Notes under the pieces: generated by a model
What the model was told of the DNA's origin: nothing
Database searches by the model: none
What the model saw: only the letters and a program-made list of their open reading frames with translations
Position numbers and translations under genes: made by a program
Assembly: GCA_036417435.1 (NCBI GenBank)
Contig: CM070903.1
Location: forward strand, 56,892,001-56,956,000
Source of the DNA: Inia geoffrensis
Taxonomy: Eukaryota > Chordata > Mammalia > Artiodactyla > Iniidae
Length of the DNA stretch: 64,000 nucleotides
Direction of reading: 5' to 3'
Shown: positions 10,235-23,600 of the stretch, in pieces
How positions within the stretch are numbered: the stretch's first letter is position 1
Layout: the number at the start of each line of letters is the position of its first letter

Positions 10235-13200
10235 CTATTAAAAAAACACACATCAATTTACTATGAAATACACAAAGAAAAAACATCATTCTTTGTCCTA
10301 TCCTAATTCAGTTCATTTACCATCCAGCCAAATTATAAAACACTAGGTTAAATGTTTATTTTTCCCAGGTATTCTAGTTTTATAAAGAAGAGACACATGA
10401 CAAATATGTATACTTGCAGTTTTATTCTAAAATGTTCCACTGTAGAATGTGGGAACAGATGGAATCTACCTCAGCCCCCTATGGAATTATGGGTAGAATG
10501 GCAGAGTGGACAACAGTATCAGTATTTTAGAAGTTGAAAAGCATATCCAAGTATGACAGCATATCCAAGAAGTATGACAGCATATCCAAGTAACCAATCT
10601 AAAGCCCGTGCCAGGCAGGAGAAGCACTAGCCTGATTTACAATTCAGAATCTGCTAAAAGGCTCAGAGATTGACGGCATGAATTAACTCTGGAGGTAGGG
10701 TAAAAGGAGAAGAGAGCTAGAAGTAGCATCCAGATCCCCACCTGGCAATAGCTCCTCCCCCACCTCCACAGGGACTGATGTTTATTAACTGGAAAGAGTG
10801 GAACAAAGCATGTCTGGATTAGAGGATATATCAGGCACAGTTGGCAGGGGACTTTACTTAGATTAGAGGGATTAAATAAAAGTATACATATTGGATGCTG
10901 AGAACCCCAGATCTCTTCTCTCATTTGGCTCCCAGGAAGCTGTCAGCTAGACTTTCAGGCAGAAGGCTGTAAGAATCTTCTTTGAGATATCTGACCAGCC
11001 CAGAAGGAAAGACATGAGGCAAATTATATTGAGGATTTTCCAATAAAACATCCCAGTTAGATCCCATTATTATGACCTGCATATCTGTCAAGCCCCACCC
11101 ACATTCTCAGAGCTTTCAATTGGCACTTTATTGAACTAATCTTTAAAGTATTCAGGATTAACAGTCATCTAAGAAACGCCTCTAATGTGACAGACAGAGA
11201 CCAAATAAACAAGCACAAACAAAGCAACTCAGTGGTAACAAAAACCATAAGAGGAAGATGAAAATTTCAGGGGAAGAAATCAATCATAATTAATATCTTC
11301 AGAGCTCTAAGACTAAATACTGTATCCATGAAATAAGAACTACATATCTTTAAAAAGGAATATTGGGAGACTAAAAAGACTCCTTAGAAGTAAAGAATAT
11401 GATTACAGAAAAAATTTTCTTTTTAAGGGTTGGAAGATAAATGTAAGAAAATCTCCCAGAAAACAAAACAAAAATATAAAGGACAGAAAACAGGAGAGAA
11501 AGGGTAAGAAAACTAAAGAACTGTCTCTAGACATCCAAGAGCTAAGAACTGGTGTTTTAAAAGGAGAGAAAAGATAATATGGATGGAAGAAAATCATGAA
11601 ATATTACAGGAAAATATCCCAGAATTAAAGGACATGAGTTTCCAGACTGGAAGTGTTCAACAAGCACCAGCACGATGGGTACAAATAGACCCACCCAAAG
11701 GCAAAACACTGAAATCAGAACAGAGGGGGAAAAAGCCCTCCCAAAAATAGAGGGGGAGGGGAGAAGAATGGGTCACCTAGAAAACTCAGGAATTTAAATG
11801 GCTTCAGACTTCTCAACACTAGAAATTATAAGATCATGGAGCAATGCCTTCAAAATCCTGAAAGAAAACTAATTCCAAGAAAAAACATCAAGCCAAACTA
11901 TCATTAAGTGTTTGGGTGGGATAAAAACATTTTCATGCATGTGAAGTCTCAAAATATTTTACCCCTCATGCACTCTTGCTGAGAAAGCTAATGGAGGATA
12001 TGTTACACCAAGAAGAGGGAGCACACTAGGAAAGACCTGACACAGAAGAGAAGTAAAGAGAATTGCCAGAATGATGGCAGGGGCATATCCCAGGATGGCA
12101 GCTGAATACCAGCCACGGAAAGCAAGAATGCGAGGTGCAGCACATAAGAAGATTCCAGAGTAGAGTTCTTCAAGACGGTGGAACCATCAAAATAACAGGT
12201 TGAGACTGGGGTTAACACGGTGATAAAAGACATATAAGACCAAGCAAATATTCAGTGATAGCGATAAGCATACAGAACACTAAGCAGGCAATTAGTAATT
12301 ATTAATTAAAAGTTTTGCAGGAGAGAGAAAAATCATAGTTTATGACATAGTATAATTGTATATAGTGCCTATATAGTCTCTAATGTAAACAGTGAATATT
12401 GGCACAACCAAAATTACAACTGAGCCATATTGAGGGTGGAGAATTGGAAGGGTATGTATGTGTGATGGGAGCAAAGAAAAAGAAACAGATAAATCCTCCC
12501 CTTTTACAGTGGGAGGTTAATAGAATAGATAATGCCTAAATCAAATCAAGAAGTAGCAATACAAGCATGTTATATAGAGATTTACAGGAAAATAGCAAAA
12601 GAATCAGCTAATACTGTTGAGAGAGAGTGCCTCTGTAGAAGTGGAAATGGAAAGGGGCTGCAGGCTTTAGTTTAAAAAAATAAAAGGAAAATGGCCCATT
12701 TTAGGAAAACTATAACCTCAGCTTTGGCCCAATTTCCCACATCCTTTACATACAAAAAGTACAATATAAATGCTTAAAGTATTGCTTTTCCTCATGTCAG
12801 AATCCCACTCAGCTACTCCCTATTGCTTCCAGACTATTCCTGTTAACCAGCCCCACTCCACTGCTGCCAGTGGGCATGCTGGGCTCCTGCTGGACAGTCC
12901 CCCATCTCCACACTGTCCCTCCAAACCCCACAGTCATCTCAGGTCTGAGACTTGCCACATGCCATTTCTCACCATATACCAACCTTTCCAGTTACACGTT
13001 GTCCTCTCCCCATAAAACCCTCATTGGCCACTCAAGGCTCTCTCATCTCTCCAACCATAGCACTGCTTTTGACAATTGAGTAACAGCAGGAACACATACT
13101 CATTGAACAGCATGCTTTTTAAACACCCCTGTTTTTTATTTATCCAGTTCATACGTGTCTGCCTTATTTGGTGATAAGACTGAAAATACTGATGGTCGGG

Positions 13201-16200
13201 TGGTCCTGCTTGTTTTCTACCTTGCACAGGGTCTACTCAGTGCTAGGCAGACAGCAGTTCCTCAACATGTATTTGCTATATTGAATTATAACTGATGTTC
13301 ATAATACTAAACTCAGACACTGCAAATTAATAAAATGTCTCTGGGTCAGCAAATGGAATTGAAATTATGGTCAACAGAGTTCCAGTTTTAAGTTTGTTTT
13401 GCATTCAACTTCTTTAGATGTTGTTTTCCAAGTCTTTTGAATCCAATATTCTATTTTAAAAATGATCCTCTAATTTACAGACAAGTGGTGGAAATGTTTT
13501 GCAAGCTTCTTCCAAAAAGCTCATTGTGCCAAAGGGAGCCTCTTATTCTGGAAAATTTGTGTACATGGATAATAAAAATAAAGTTCTGAAAACTGTCTAG
13601 GAGTTACAAACCTACTCAAGGAAGGATAAATAAGACAGGCCTCCAATGACCCCAGAATGGCCAGCTACCCTCTCTCCATTTCCCAAATATACTCTTAAAT
13701 TTCTAAAGCATAATCAGAAAGAATCCACGGTAGACTTTACCTCCTGAAGTGGAAAATGAAAACAATCCCATTACCATGGGAACCAAAGGAAAGTCCTCAT
13801 CCCTTACCTCACTTAGACCTTCTCTTTCACAAAATGTCTGAGAAAAAAACACACAGGTCATCGTTTCTTCCTTCTTTGTGAAAAGAATAAAGTCTTTTCC
13901 AATCCTCATGGATCCACTGTATTAAAAATCAAGAACATAACGGTTTACATCTCAAACACTAGAAAGAAGGAACAGGCGAGCATGATATTGTGTACTGTAC
14001 CAGGTTGTTCTTTTCATAGAAATAACTCCACTGTTTTGCTGACTCATCACCAAGAGTGTATAAGTATGATTTTTTTATTTTTCTCAAAGCAGAGCAGAAT
14101 TTGAACTAATCCAGGCCCACATTCTGGCTTGAGATAAGGTGCTGTCCATGGCTCCAGCAAAGAACAATCATCTGTCCCTGGCAGGTGCTACACAGGTGAT
14201 CGTAGCCTCATGTCCTCACTTTTCTTTGAGGCAGACCAGTAACATAAGCTGTGGACATATATAACACCTACACTAAGATCCACTTTGAGAAACAATAAGA
14301 CATAGAGATGTGATGAAGCTTTAAGCTACAGGGGTGCTACTTCAGCCATCTCTGAAAAAGATTCATCATCTATTTAAGAATTAAATTTTAAATTTAAATT
14401 TTAATTAAATTTTAAAACATGGTAAAGGTTCAAGTCAGTTATGGGTAGTGGAAATTGTAAAACAAGATAGGACTCTCAAGTTTATATTTGTTTCTAAGAT
14501 TTCCTTTAACCAAATATTATTCCCAATAATATATGCATTAAGGAAAACAATTCTCACCTTTTAAGACCATTGCCATATTGCCCAATAAACTTCAAAGTTG
14601 ATAACCGTTTCTTGGATGTTCCAAAGTAAATGATATCTGAAGCTTCCTCTATAATTGACAAAGACACGTAAGTGGTTAGGACTTATGAGTCATTCACACC
14701 GGCCAGAGGTCCAGTTGTCAGGATGTCACACATATATTAGGACAAATCCATACTTCTTGGGTCAGTCCAAAGACAAGGATCCTTGTCAGTCCCCATAATC
14801 TCTGACCGGGATCATACAGCAATATATTGAAGGAGGTCAGACAGACCTAGCCACGTGACCCTGGGGAAGTAGAGCCTTAACTTCCTTGTCCCTGGGCTTC
14901 CCTGGTAGTGCAGTGGTTAAGAATCTGCCTGCCAATGCAAGGGACACGGGTTCGAGCCCTGGTCCGGGAAGATCCCACATGCCACGGAGCAAGTAAGCCC
15001 GTGTGCCACAACTACTGAACATGTGCTCTAGAGCCCGCAAGCCACAACCACTGAGCCCACGTGCCACAACCACTGAAGCCTATGTGCCTAGAGCCCATGC
15101 TCTGCAACGATAAGCCAGAGAAATGAGAAGCCCGCGCACCGAGAAGCCCGCGCACCGCAAGGAAGAGTAGCCCCCACTTGCCGCAACTAGAGAAAGCCCA
15201 CGCTCGGCAACAAAGACCCAACACAGCCAAAAATTAATTAATTAAAAAAAAATTTTCTTGTCCCTAAAAGGGAACTACTAACACTTATATCACAGATATG
15301 TTGATGAAGATAAACAAAATGAATTAAATGAGATGATGTGTTAACCTTAAAGACAATACATGCCATTTAATAAATGCTAATAAATTAAAGGTGCTATAAT
15401 TATTTGTACCACTAGTAATTTTCTATGCTTTTGGCACTTATCCAGTCCCATGTGAGACTAAGAACGGCAGAATAGCTTTTGGTCTGCTACTAACTGGGAA
15501 GGGCTACTTATTTCAGACTTTGAGAGTTATTCTCCTGATCTCTCCAGGGCATTCTGGAATTCTAGAGAAGAATCCTCTGAACTTCAGAATATACATACCT
15601 CCAAGAAACAGGAATGCTCCCAAAGAAATAGGAAAAGATAGAAATGGGTCTCCCAATTGGGCTACCTGAATACATGCTCCAGAACTGCCCTGAGGACCCT
15701 GTGTCAGTCTGGGGGCAGACATGCTACAGTTCAGTGGCACGTGGCATGAGGTGTGTAAAGACACTCTGCTTGTCTGAAGCTAACTGGACATTTTATCACA
15801 TGTTCTTATTAAGGGTTGGCTATCAGACGAGGGTATCCACAATGATAATATTAGCTACTGCTTATTATTTAGTATGTGCCAGGTACTATATCATATACTT
15901 TATTTGTACCAACGACTTAATATTTATAACAAGCCTACAAGGAAGATACTATTATTATTATTATCTACACATTACAGATGAGGAAATTTAAGTTTTAGGA
16001 GTTTATGTAACTTTCCCAAGGTCACACTGATAAATGGTACCCACAGAACTAGCACCCAGAGTTGCAGAAGACCAAATCCCATGGTTTTTATCACATACCA
16101 TACAGACTCCCATGTATGGTGGCCAGAGTTCTGAGCACAGGGACAGAACACTGAATAGTGTGAGGTAAGAGAAAAGGTCAAAGAGGTGGACAGAGGCCAA

Positions 16201-19200
16201 ATAATGCAAGAAATTGAAAGTGTTGCTGAGGAATATGAATTTTATTCTAAAGTAATGGAAAACCACTAAGGGTTTTAAGCAGGGGCATCAATATCATCTA
16301 TTAAAAGAAAAAAATGCACTCAGGATTGCTGTGTGGGGAATGCACTGTAATGGGGCAAGAATGCAAGTGAAAAGAGTTTGGAAATCACCGCAGTCATCTT
16401 CTAAGGGTCAAGATTGATCGAGCTCAGCTTGGACAACAGACGGATTCTATTTTCAGTCATCAGAAAAACTCTTCCAACTTATCACCTGAGTTCCAACATT
16501 AATAAAGAATTGCTCTCAACACTACTGGGCCTATTTAAAATACAACTGTATATGTCAACTGAAGTGAGTTTCTTCTGAAGATCTGAATATTTGTCTTGCC
16601 TGTGTTTTGATTATTTTGTTTGTGGGCCCATATAAAGGAGTTGCTTCTTTTTTTAAGGAATTGCTTTAGAATATGTCACACATAGTCTGTTACTATTCAG
16701 ACCAAGGGGGTCTTTGGAGACTCAAAAGAAGATAATTGCTTTATTTTTTATTCTTAGCTTCTATCAGCACCGATGATCATTCTTTCCTCTGGTGTGGAAC
16801 TGACCAGAACACTACCATATTATTTGAACTCCCTCACTGTTTGTTAAATCTGGTGGTCAAAAAGCCTAGTTTGAGGGACATACACAAGTGTTATAAGAAT
16901 TCAGGGATAAGGTATCCCAATTCATGCAAATCCTTTATCTGAAGGAATAACATCTCAATTCCACAGCAAACAATATTATGTACCTACTCTGTGCTGCCTT
17001 TTGCTAGCCTTGAAGATACGAAGATAATCATGCAATGCACTGTAGATGTTTTCACTATGATGAGAACATTCAAGAAGCAACTAAACCTTTGAATGTGCAG
17101 GGAAAAAACACAAACTGCTAAAAACAAGGAGAGGTGACCTCTACCTCAAGGTTAAACAAAAAATTTAAAATAGCCTAAAGACACTAGAAACTGCCTCGGG
17201 TCTCTTGCAAGCAGTACCTGAAGGGTGTGCTAAAGACAATCTCACAGTCTGTGTTTGTTTTCCATTCATTCCCAGATGCTGTTCCTTACAAGAAATCTGT
17301 GCCCTGTGCCTCTCATTTTTCTGGCAATATTGATTTACATTCACTTTTGGTCTTGCTTTAGATGGTTACAATGAATTTATTCTGTCAGCTGGAATATTTA
17401 AACCTAAAAAGCTCAACAATATGTTAAGTCTGGGGTTTATTTTCCCTAATAGCTCCATGCCTGTTTTTATATATATAGCTCAATTTATTTTTATTTATTT
17501 TATAGGTTTTCAGGCTGTTTGTTCTAACAGCCAGGTAGGAATCTAGATAATTAACTTACCAGGGCTCATACCACATCCATCATCCAGGAAGCACAACATG
17601 AATCCACCCTGCAGTTCTTCATTATCCACTGTAAGAGAAAGCAGTTATTACTAATAAATAGTGGGTTTAATTTGTTCATCAGAGAGTCATGCTGCTTACA
17701 TAATTATTTGTCCTCCTCAAATGCAGCCACTGAGTGACAGAGTTATGGCACAAGGATAAAGCTCAGAAAGGCATCTTGGCTACAGTTTCATGAGAAACTG
17801 CAGAGGGAAAACAATCATGCAACAAAAAGGCTTCAAGTTAACATAAAACATGTACATATTAATAAATTACATATACAGCATGACATGCCCTGTTCTGGAA
17901 TCTGACTGGTCCTTTAAACTTCAGGTATTTTCTCCCTGGGGGAGGGAATAAAGATAGCCAGTGATATGGCCCCAGGATCCCTCTATCAAATTGATCAATC
18001 CTGATGCCCTTCCACCAAAGCACTACTTCTAAAGTCAATCCAGGTCATTCTGATTAAATTCATCAGGCTCTCTTCCAAGTAGCTAATTCCCATAAGAGCC
18101 ATTCGTGCATGCTTCTTAGTGGCGGCAAATATTTGCCTCTTGAAAATGTATTTGATTTTTGAAAACAGCTAAGTTATTTGGAGTCAATTTTGATGATTAA
18201 GAGATATTAAATTACATAATATAATCTCTTGTTTAAAAAATTTTGAAGGTGTAACTAAAAGTAATGAGAGTGGGCTTCCCTGGTGGCGCAGTGGTTGAGA
18301 GTCCGCCTGCTGATGCAGGGGACACAGGTTCGTGCCCCGGTCTGGGAAGATCCCACATGCCGCGGAGCGGCTGGGTCCGTGAGCCATGGCCGCTGAGCCT
18401 ACGCGTCCGGAGCCTGTGCTCCGCAACGGGAGAGGCCACAACAGTGAGAGGCCCGTGTACCGCAAAAAATAAATAAATAAATAAATAAATAAAAGTAATG
18501 AGAGTAATGTTAGTGCCCAGTTTGTAATCTGGCTCTTGAAGTAATTTCAGCATTTGGATACGTGAATTCTAGCACATCTCTCTCTTTTTTTGGTTAACAT
18601 AACAACTTTATTGAGAAATAGCTTACACACAAAAAAGCTACACGTTTAAAGTGTACAATGTGACACATTTTGACATATGTAAATACCTGTGGAACCATCA
18701 CCACAATCGGGATAGTGAACATGACCATCACCCCAGGTGTTTCCTGGTGCCCCTTGTAGTCTCTGCCTTCTGCCCCTCCCATGCCCTGTCACCCCCGACC
18801 CCATGCCCAGGCAGCCATGGGTTCACTAACTCCATCCTTACAGATTCATTTCTAGCACATCAGTTAAGTCAACTCTGGGTTCAACGGTCACCTCTAATCT
18901 ACATTTTTTAAATGTTCAAAATAATCTATAAATACATATCTAAAAATCATACCCAAGTTTTCTGGGTCCATAATTTTATGCTCACATGTCCACTTGTAAT
19001 CCCCCCTCCTCTCTCTAATTCACCTCCTGTTTACAAACCCTTTGAATCTTCCCTACCATCTCATTTCCCCAGTTCTTCTCCCTACCTGGTCCTCTGGTCT
19101 GCTTACCTCAACTTCTGTGTCAGAATATTCCTCCCCGCTTTACGTATTTGCTCTGTTCAGCCGTCCCCTGACTAAGGCTGACACTTCTCCACTGTTCAAC

Positions 19201-20537
19201 TCTTGTTGAGTTCTCTGCACAATGCGATAGTTCTCAACCTTGGCTGCACATTTGAATCACCGGGATATATTCTAAATTAATTGGTCTTGGATGCAGTTTA
19301 GGAATAAAAACTCCTCCCTATTATCCTAAGGTTTATCAGAACTGGGAACCACCTAACACAAGCCTCAGCCTGTGAAGTTGCAACAGTTGATTTTGCAGCT
19401 CTTGGTATATAGTTCTCACATAAGAAAGCAAGGCATTTCTTTGGTGAATAGGTGGGAAAGGCTCAAAATTCCCAAGAGTCTTAATAGAGTGCTTAATTTT
19501 TCTATAAATTCCCATGAAGGCCTGCAGATAATCACGGCCTCAAAATTTAACATTCCCCAAGTACCGACTCAGAGGCTTGGCCTTGTTTGTTTCAATTCCT
19601 TAAAACTATGTATTTCAGATCGATTTCTACTAACCATTAAGCATGCATGTCCGAAACAAACCACAGCACCTTCTCCCCAAGCAGACTGCCTCCTCCTTCC
19701 GGTGTGTCCTGCTCAATAAATGGCATCTCTCTGCCATTAGGCTTCAGCTGCCCAAGTCAAAGCCTCAAGATCAAGTTTTCCACCTCCTCGCCCCACGCAG
19801 ACATGTCTTCTCCATTCCACCTCCTCACGTCTCTCAAATCTGACCACTTTCTCCATCCCCATGACACTGCCTTAGTTCAGGAAACCACCCCTCTCTTCTG
19901 GATTCCAGTAGCAGCTCCCCCACTTCTTGCTCCCACAAATCAGAGCATGCCGAGAGTCTGCAGCCAGTCATGCAGTTCACTCCTCTCCTGCTTATAACCC
20001 TTGCATGCCTTCCCACTGCCCACAGGGTGCAACCCAACCAGTTAGCAAATCTAGCTTGCCTTTCATCACCAGACCCTCCAACCTCTCTGTGGTGGTTAAT
20101 TTTATGTGTCAACTTGGCTAAGCTGTGGTGTCCAATTGTTTGGCCAACTGGATGTTGCTATGAAAGTACTTGTGGATACAATTAACATTTATAATCAGCT
20201 AACTGTAAGTAAAGCAGATACCCTCTATAATGTGGGTCAGCCTCATCCAATCAGTTGCAGGCCGTAAAGGCAAAGACCCAAAGAAACAGCAATTTTCTGC
20301 CTCAAGACTGCAACACAGAAACCCTGCTTGAGGTTCCAGGCTGCTGGCCTGCCTGAAGATTTAGAACTCAAGACTGCAACGTCAACTCTGACCTGGATTT
20401 CCAACCTGCCAGCTGCCCTACAGATTCCATGCCTGCCAGCCCACACAATCATGGGAGCCAGCTTCTTAAAATAATCCCCTTCTTTCTCTTCCTCCCTCTC
20501 TACTATATGTATATCCATAGATAGAATGAGAGAGACT

Positions 20538-20600
<63 letters not shown>

Positions 20601-23600
20601 AGGAAGGGGCAGGGGGAGATATCTATTTATCTACTATTGGTTCTGTTTCTCTGAAGAACCCCTCCAAGCTCATTGTAGGTACAATGCTCCCCTGCCCATA
20701 CTGCACTCTTCCACTTCCACACAAATAATCACCTGGGACTAATCCTGAACATCTCAAACATTTCTTCAACACCATCAGGGTGTCCTATGTTCTCTCCAGA
20801 TTCAAGCGACTATACATTCTTCTCCTTCATCCTTTCCATGCTTGATTCTCCAGGTTAAGGCCTATTTTCCCTTTAGGTCTCTAGTTCATACATGATTTCT
20901 TCTAGGAAGCCTTCCTAATCCTTCCACATCATCAGGTGCCCATAATGAATGTTTTCTTTCTAATCTGTTTCCCACTTTTCAAAGTATATTCAAATACCTG
21001 TTCATGCATCTATTTCTCTTTCAGACTAGTGGTTCTTCCACTTTTGGGGACTCAGTTGCCTCAGAGATATGATGAAAGCTCAACGGCCTTCTACCCATAA
21101 AAGCGAAGCTGCACACAATATTTTCCACAGATCCCCTTACTAGGGTGCCAATTCCTTAATAGCAGGCACTGTGTGTACTCAGCACTTGGCCCAGTGCCTG
21201 CCACTTGGTAAGCACTAAAAAAATGTACTGACTGCATATCCATGTTTACTAGAATAATACACACAGAAAGATAAAACATCCATGGCTAAACATATTCAGT
21301 TTGAATTTTATAGCCCTCAAGTTACTTGAAGAAAACTTAAGACTGGAAAGTAATTCACATGCCTCAGTAAATAACTTAAAAACTAGTCCAATGCTTAGAT
21401 TAATTATGTACCCCCATACCAATTCTATCTATTGGTGCATAAGTCCTGGCTCTAGTTTATTTATTTTTTTATTTTCTGAAGAAAAATCAGTTTGCTAGGT
21501 TGATAGCCATATTGTGGTTTGCTGCAATAAAAAGTTGATAGCCATATTGTGGTTTGCTGCAATAACACATATTACCTAAATAAAGAAATAAGTGCCCCTT
21601 TCAAATCAAATTGCAAAGATTCTTTTTTATTTTTTGTGAAAATGCCAAGTGCTAAAGAAAGTGGGGTGAAGTGAATACTGCCATGCCCTGATGTCTTGCA
21701 CAAACCCAAAAGAACATAATATGTGAATTCTGATCACAGTTGTTGTACTTTCTGTGATTCCAGATAATTCTTCTCAACCCTTCAACCCTTCAATAATATG
21801 TGTGCTCTTTATGAAATTCAGCTCGAATCTTTTCTCCTTCCTCCACTGCTAGGACCACTTCATTCAAATCCTCATAAAATCTTGTGTAGATCATCCATAG
21901 CCCCACTTCCCTGCTATCATTCTTTCACACTTCTACAGACCATCTACAAACCATCCTGTATGCTCTTGCTAGAGTATCTTTCTTTAAAAAGAAAAGAGTG
22001 CATTTCTATTGAATAATTTGCCAACTGACATTGCTCAAAACTCTTTAATGGTTCACTGGCTACAGAAAAACAAACAAACAAAAAATCTTAGTATGGTATT
22101 CAAGGTGCTCATCCATTTGGCTCTAACACTTAGCTCTAGTCAACCAAGCCCCATCATTGTCTCCTGGATGCTTTTTCTCCAAATATATACATGGCTCACT
22201 GCCTCATGTCATTTAGGTCTTTGCTGGTATATCACCTATTTAGAGCAACTTTCCATGAGCACCACGTGAAAAATAGTACATCTTTCCCATTCCTCTCTGT
22301 TCTCTTAGCCCACCATGTTTTGTTTTGTTTTGTTTCTTTTTAGCACTTATCATGACCTCGTATGTTATTTATTGTTCACTTCTTTATTGTCTATCTTTCC
22401 TCATTAGAATGCATGTTCCATGAGAGCACAGGCTTAATCAAATACTTTACTTATTGCTCTATCCCCAGCACCTAGGAAAACTGCTTGGCTCATTCATAAT
22501 AGATACCCAGTAACTTGTTATTGAATAAATGAATGAGTCTCTGAACTAGTCTACCTCCATTCTGTTTTTCACAGTAATTCCTCAGACAGGACTATTCTTT
22601 TCTTCCTGACAAAAATCACATCCATATTTCAAGCCCTGGCTCTTTAATATGGGGTGTTCTTTCTCTGTGTTCCCACCATGCTTTGAGTCTCTCCTAGGCA
22701 AGAGATGCTTATTCTCTTTTACTCTTATATAATTGGATATATATATGGAAAGACCACCCTTTCTCCACTACTGGCATTTTCTTCTATGCAGAATGGAGTT
22801 CAATCAGCAGTAGTAAAGGGGCCCTTCTCTGTACCTTGACCATTTTTTCCCTGAAGCAGCGAGCTCACTCATCTGACTAGTAATTTGGGGAAAAGTAACT
22901 TAAGAAGGTTCTGCTCAGATCTCTCCTGTTCCCTCTGAGAGCGAGCTGCCTGCAGACAGCGAGTGCCTGATGCTCTCCCACACTAGGCTCCACACTCCAA
23001 CCTAGCATTTATCAGCAATGAAGACTGACTCTCTTATTTGATTTCTCAAACTTCTCAGAACCTGGGAGTAGAAAGGGAAGAAGAGTGTCACTTATTACAT
23101 TTCTTCAAATCTCTCAAGATGTCCATGTCTCTCTTCCTCGTGAAACAGAAGCACCCACCTAGCACAAAATCTTAAAACATTTAGAAAACTGAATTGAACT
23201 GAGTTGCTTTTTAAACAATGGTAAGACTTTAAATCATGGACCACATTCTCTTGCCTGTGACCAACAGCCAATATTTACAGGAGAGCTGATAGAATCTGGG
23301 TTGGGGATCAGTTTTCACACCATAGGCGTTTCTCCAGGTAGTGTTAACTCCAGGACTGGATCACAAAACGTAACTTCCTCCACATCATATTCAGTGAAAT
23401 GAACTAATAAGTACAATAAATACTTGGTGACTGGAAATGAAGTCAGTAAAGAAAACATGCTTGGTTTGAATTGCATAGCTTTCAAACATTCATACTGCAC
23501 ATTCACTTCCACACTGTGATATGTTGGGAATGATGTATACTTAATTATGAATAACCATTAAGTTAATATGCATTTTAAAATAAAATGGTTTTCTCGTGGC

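Noticed and set aside
14894..15254. A functional tRNA gene from the SINE heads
   Set aside because: The heads keep B-box-like text but lack a full cloverleaf and occur as dispersed retroposons with A tails and target duplications.
18184..18553. Repeated frames such as [19 protein letters not shown] and [18 protein letters not shown] at several sites
   Set aside because: They recur at each CHR SINE (18.3, 46.6, 48.5, 55.4 and 56.5 kb). They are stop-poor translations of the GC-rich SINE, not genes.
19647..19997. 116-codon plus-strand frame, proline and serine rich ([13 protein letters not shown])
   Set aside because: It lies in a C/T-rich intron stretch with three overlapping open frames and no splice support. 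A chance effect of composition.
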